Shown here piece by piece: positions 52,482 through 64,000 of a stretch of 64,000 nt of DNA. Source of the stretch: Tubiluchus corallicola (Eukaryota; Priapulida; Priapulimorpha; Priapulimorphida; Tubiluchidae). Positions within the stretch are counted from its first letter, which is position 1. Every line of letters begins with the position of its first letter. The notes beneath the pieces are model-generated. The model searched no databases and was not told where the DNA came from. It saw only the letters and a program-made list of their open reading frames with translations. The stretch spans positions 1-64,000 of the forward strand of contig JAQGDQ010000178.1 of assembly GCA_030141605.1 (NCBI GenBank), in the 5' to 3' direction. Both the position numbers and the translations under genes were made by a program.

Positions 52482-53284
52482 GTGAGTTTGAGTTCTTTTT
52501 CTGCAGGCGGCTAGTGCGCCACATTTCATGATAAGTGAAGTCTCAGAATGAGTGTGTAGCATCTCTCAGAGAACTAAGGATCCTAATCTTTCTTCTCTTA
52601 GTGGTTCTTTCTCAGACAATCTTTTCTAAGTCACACAAATACTTGCTATTGCCATCTTTTCATGCTTGAAGAATAGTTAGCCTGTTCAAAAAGTGAGAAT
52701 TTAGTTAAAAAAAACCTGTACATTTACATAAAACTTAAAAATTTGAATCATTTACATGCTGTCTTATTGCTTACAAGTTTTGTATTTGCAGTAACACGGT
52801 GTAAAACTTCGAAATTTAAACTCATGCGATAATCATTAGGTTCAGCCATTTTGAAAATGAGTCATTTGAAACAAGTTTGGATAACACTGCTTGAAGTTTG
52901 AAAAAATAATCACAGCATTCGTAGCACACACTTCAATAACTATACAAAATTTTTAATTACTGTATCTTGTCAACATGATTAAAAATAGTTTTTTTGTTGA
53001 GTGAGTGGTGCACACTGGAAATGCGAGTCAGAGTCATTGTATCAATTGGCATGAACATTTTAAATTGTAAAGAATTTTCCTTTCTAATTACATAAGTCTT
53101 TCAAATAAGTAAATGTAATGCTAAGTAATATAAGTTTGCATATAAAGCATTTTGGGACATAGTTTACCACTGCCTTTTCTACTGCTTTAAAATTTGTTTA
53201 TGCTGCTGATTTATTTGCTTGTCTATTTATAATCATTAAATATAAATTTATTCAGCATAATTTACAAACTATTGCTCAGTAAAC

Positions 53285-53665
53285 TCATCTTCTTCTTCTT
53301 CTTCCCAGCTTTTCCCTATGCGGGGTCGCCATTGTGAATGAGTCTTCTCCACGCATTCCTGTTGTTGACCATCTCTTCATTTATGTCTTCCCTTCCCACA
53401 TGATCTTCACCGACTCTTCTTTTCAGGTGTCCATACCATCGCAATCTTGCGAGGCTTCCACTACTTTTACTGTTCCTCTGATATTATTATTTCTGATTTC
53501 ATCTCTTCTTGTTATTCCCACCATCCATCTCAACATCCTCATTTCCACCGCACCCATTTTCTTCTCTTCGGTCTTCTTTAGAGAAGCTGCTTCCAGCCCA
53601 TGGATTAGAGCGGGTCTGACCACACCACTTCTTTGTGGACTTTGCCTTTAAGTCTCACCGACTCA
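53285..53665 (-). mobile_element. Decayed non-LTR retrotransposon (LINE) 3' end, reverse transcriptase C-terminus
   Basis: On the minus strand: RLKGKVHKEVV, VRPALIHGLEAASLKKTEEK, MRMLRWMVGITRRDEIRNN, then, after a frame change, WYGHLKRRVGE and AWRRLIHNGDPA with a stop at 53316, followed by a (GAA)n tail. These are the familiar conserved blocks at the C-terminus of LINE ORF2 (KLKGK, RPALLYG, MRMLRW, LRWYGH). At least two frameshifts show it is dead, and it is 5'-truncated. RTE-like by its short trinucleotide tail. Confidence 0.85.
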
Positions 53666-53674
53666 TTCATAGAA

Positions 53675-53800
53675 GGTTTTGGTGCAGTTTTTACAGGCGG
53701 ATGCCCTTCCTGGCCCTTACCCTCCCTATTTATCCGGGCTTGGGACCGGCACTGAGTTGGGCTGGCTTGCCCCCCCCCCCCGTGGCTAGGTTTGCTCAGC
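53675..53800 (-). mobile_element. Repeat core shared with 24.7 kb
   Basis: CCGGGCTTGGGACCGGCACT, GGATGCCCTTCCTGGCCCTT and a 13-base C run, directly 5' (in minus sense) of the LINE fragment. Read on the minus strand: GGAAGGGCATCC and AGTGCCGGTCCCAAGCCCGG, a string found in many animal repeats. Confidence 0.6.
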
Positions 53801-55120
53801 AAACTCATACTTTCCCAAAATAATAATCATAGGGCATAACTGTGTTATCGGGTGTCTCGTCGACAAATTTTCCAGTACGGTTAACAGTTGTGGGCGCAAA
53901 TATAGCTGAATGATGGAAATGGATAAATACATTGTGTCTGTTGGATAGGTTATCTAACTGAAGCAGACATTGTAGGCCAAGATGTGTAAAATCAATGTAT
54001 ATAACTAGGGCATACAAGAAATGGAGTCGTAAATTGTAATACGTCGAATCTCTGACGTTGCTTTTAGCTTGAAAGCAGAAGCGAGCTTATATTGCATCAG
54101 TAATGCCGTACATGGTCATAATTATAATCAATACCCACAATGCCATTCAGCTATCTGTACTTGCTGTTTATCAGCCAGCATAGAACCTTAATCGTTATAT
54201 AAGCCATGGTTTGTTAAATCCTTTTTTGTTATTTTTATCTCTTGGGGTAGAGGCGCTTTATATATCCCTGTTGTTGCTTCTTTTTGTATGCTACTATATT
54301 ATTTTCTTATAAGCTCCGACATTACCTCCCCATGGGGTGCTACAACCATTTTATTGTCAAGCTAGTGAATGTTGTGTGGATAGGTCATGGAGTAATATCT
54401 CGAATTAACTTGGCTGTTAATGGGTGTTTCATATTATAGCCAATTTGTCTATATTGTTGGCGACATCATGCAAGTACAGACATTATTGCTGTTTCTGATG
54501 CATGCATATAATGCTCCAGTAATTTCCAGTTGCTCTTTCCTGGCTGGTGCAAAACGTGTTGCAGAGTAACTAATATGCATAGTTACCTAATTTTCGCCAA
54601 AAATAAATTGGTACAATTGCTATAGACACAGCACAATTTATGGTTCTTGGACCTTAGTCTGATCTTTATCACGATAAACAAAATATGTGAGCTATTTATG
54701 ACACCCATGCATCCACATTGAGCTGTAATGTGCTGAAATGTTTCAAAAATTCATGAAAATGTAATTCTCTAGAGTTCTCGGAGTGTTAAATTCTCGGAAA
54801 GTTTAAATTGTTACTTTTTCTTTCCGAAGGTGTAATCCGCATTACTTTTTATTGTACCCATACGTGCCGGTGATTTATGAATTTTTACAAAATTTTAATT
54901 CACTTGTATGAGTACAATATGAGAAGTACAGCTTCAGAAGTCAAGTGCAAGGTGGTACATGCTCTGAAAGCTCCATCCCAGTCTGTGGTTTGACCTCAAA
55001 ATGTTCTCATGCTGAAGTCATTGACTGTCCCTAACTAAGTGAACCCATGCTTTTCTGTTTGTTTCTGTACATTTGCCTTCCCTCAGGTATTTACATGTTT
55101 TTCCCATCAGGTAACGTTAG

Positions 55121-60002
<4,882 letters not shown>

Positions 60003-60073
60003 CATGGACGGTTTCAGAGTTCTGAAGATGAACGAGGTGGTGAGGAACATCGACATTCTTATCACTGCAACTG
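60003..60073 (+). CDS. AHCYL1: Common exon: CMDGFRVLKMNEVVRNIDIL
   Basis: 71 nt, phase 2 in and phase 1 out (ACTG|GTAAGT). Encodes (C)MDGFRVLKMNEVVRNIDIL then ITAT, part of the NAD-binding domain. Residues 590-613. Near identical to vertebrate AHCYL1. Confidence 0.96.
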
Positions 60074-63384
<3,311 letters not shown>

Positions 63385-63391
63385 ATATTAA
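63385..63391 (+). CDS. AHCYL1: Last coding exon: end of Arg, Tyr, stop
   Basis: A completes the split Arg codon, then TAT TAA. The final two residues of the protein are therefore in a separate exon, which gives the expected C-terminus YYRY. Confidence 0.93.
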
Positions 63392-64000
63392 CATCACACA
63401 GGAGCATAAATTGTGCATTTACTTGGAGGGAAGACAGATAGACACACAGGAAAAGAGAGAGAACATGAAAATTTATTGACACTGTACATATTAAAAAACG
63501 TTTAAATAGTGAATTTTCCCATAGTTTTCTCTATTTACTCTACTACCGAGTTGAGTTTATTCATTGTTTATAAGCAATCTTTTTTGCATTTGAGTTTGTT
63601 TCTATATCAGTATTGCCAGACAAGTTACAGCTAGCCTTTGGGCATTTGGTGCCCTGATAAATGATTTTGTTCGTGAAATTTTGGGTAACTTGGTTTATAA
63701 GACCATCAGTAACATAGTCAGTCGTACGTGCTGCCATCTATGTGGGTGTTTTGGTAGATTGTGCATCATGCTACATTAGGCGGATAGGCAGGCAGTTCCT
63801 TGCATTTTCTTTCTGTTCTTTAAAACTACGTGCACAGCATGCACTGATTTTTCATTGTGCTGATGTGTTTAGCTTTGCTGAAATGCCCAGGTTTTTAACT
63901 TAGAAAAAAATGAAAATATCCTGAAAGTTCTTTAAGTACATTATTATTTGTGTAAGTAATGGGGCAATACAAACATTACTTGATGCTCCTGGTGCATGGA
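63392..64000 (+). other. 3' UTR and downstream flank
   Basis: Follows the stop codon. ATTAAA at 63490-63495 is a candidate poly(A) signal; no AATAAA is seen. The sequence beyond is AT-rich and without a gene, so the transcript end may lie near 63.5 kb or past the window. Confidence 0.6.

Noticed and set aside
53334-53651. 105-codon + frame
   Set aside because: Antisense shadow of the minus-strand LINE fragment.

Overview
The window is animal nuclear DNA. It is AT-rich, intron-rich, and carries LINE, hAT-like and pogo-like remnants, many minisatellites and a short run of TTAGGG. Its one recognisable gene lies on the + strand: an AHCYL1/AHCYL2 (IRBIT) orthologue, the S-adenosylhomocysteine-hydrolase-like protein that binds IP3 receptors and other partners through a phosphorylated N-terminal tail. 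Sequence similarity to vertebrate AHCYL1 is very high. The repeat content and N-terminal exons do not look vertebrate, so an invertebrate metazoan is most likely; I cannot name the phylum.

Layout. Positions 1-6.5 kb hold no gene I can support, only tandem repeats. From 6.5 to 19.8 kb there are four candidate alternative first coding exons (6507, 9985, 16044, 19452) and one cassette exon (8937). All end in phase 0, so all can join the exon at 20958-21042, which encodes the IRBIT-type serine-rich segment (RSFSQSSNDSYSS). A roughly 24-kb intron follows; it holds repeats and two promoter-like CpG/E-box spots (27.55 and 39.27 kb). At 44974-45910 a fifth and much longer first coding exon (312 codons) ends in phase 1, which is the end phase of the 20958 exon. 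It can therefore replace that exon and splice straight to 47820. From 47820 to 63391, thirteen constitutive exons encode the acidic end of the tail and the whole AHCY-like domain, ending in KPNYYRY and a stop. A 3' UTR runs towards the window end.

How it fits together. Every proposed junction keeps the reading frame. The predicted isoforms are 769 aa (exon 44974), 655 aa (16044), 605 aa (19452), 569 or 572 aa (6507 plus 8937) and 513 aa (9985); human AHCYL1 is about 530 aa. The enzyme-like body is constant and only the regulatory tail changes. Several tails carry a candidate PP1-docking motif (RVxF or SILK type), matching the known PP1 docking of vertebrate IRBIT. The long tail also rebuilds an RxxS plus every-third-serine register like that of the exon it replaces. 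All splice calls come from reading the sequence; no transcript data were available.

The introns contain a 919-bp inverted-repeat element built of internal satellite arrays, a two-copy dispersed repeat whose second copy lacks that element, a frameshifted LINE 3' end on the minus strand, small MITEs and many simple repeats. I found no second protein-coding gene, tRNA, rRNA or CRISPR array.
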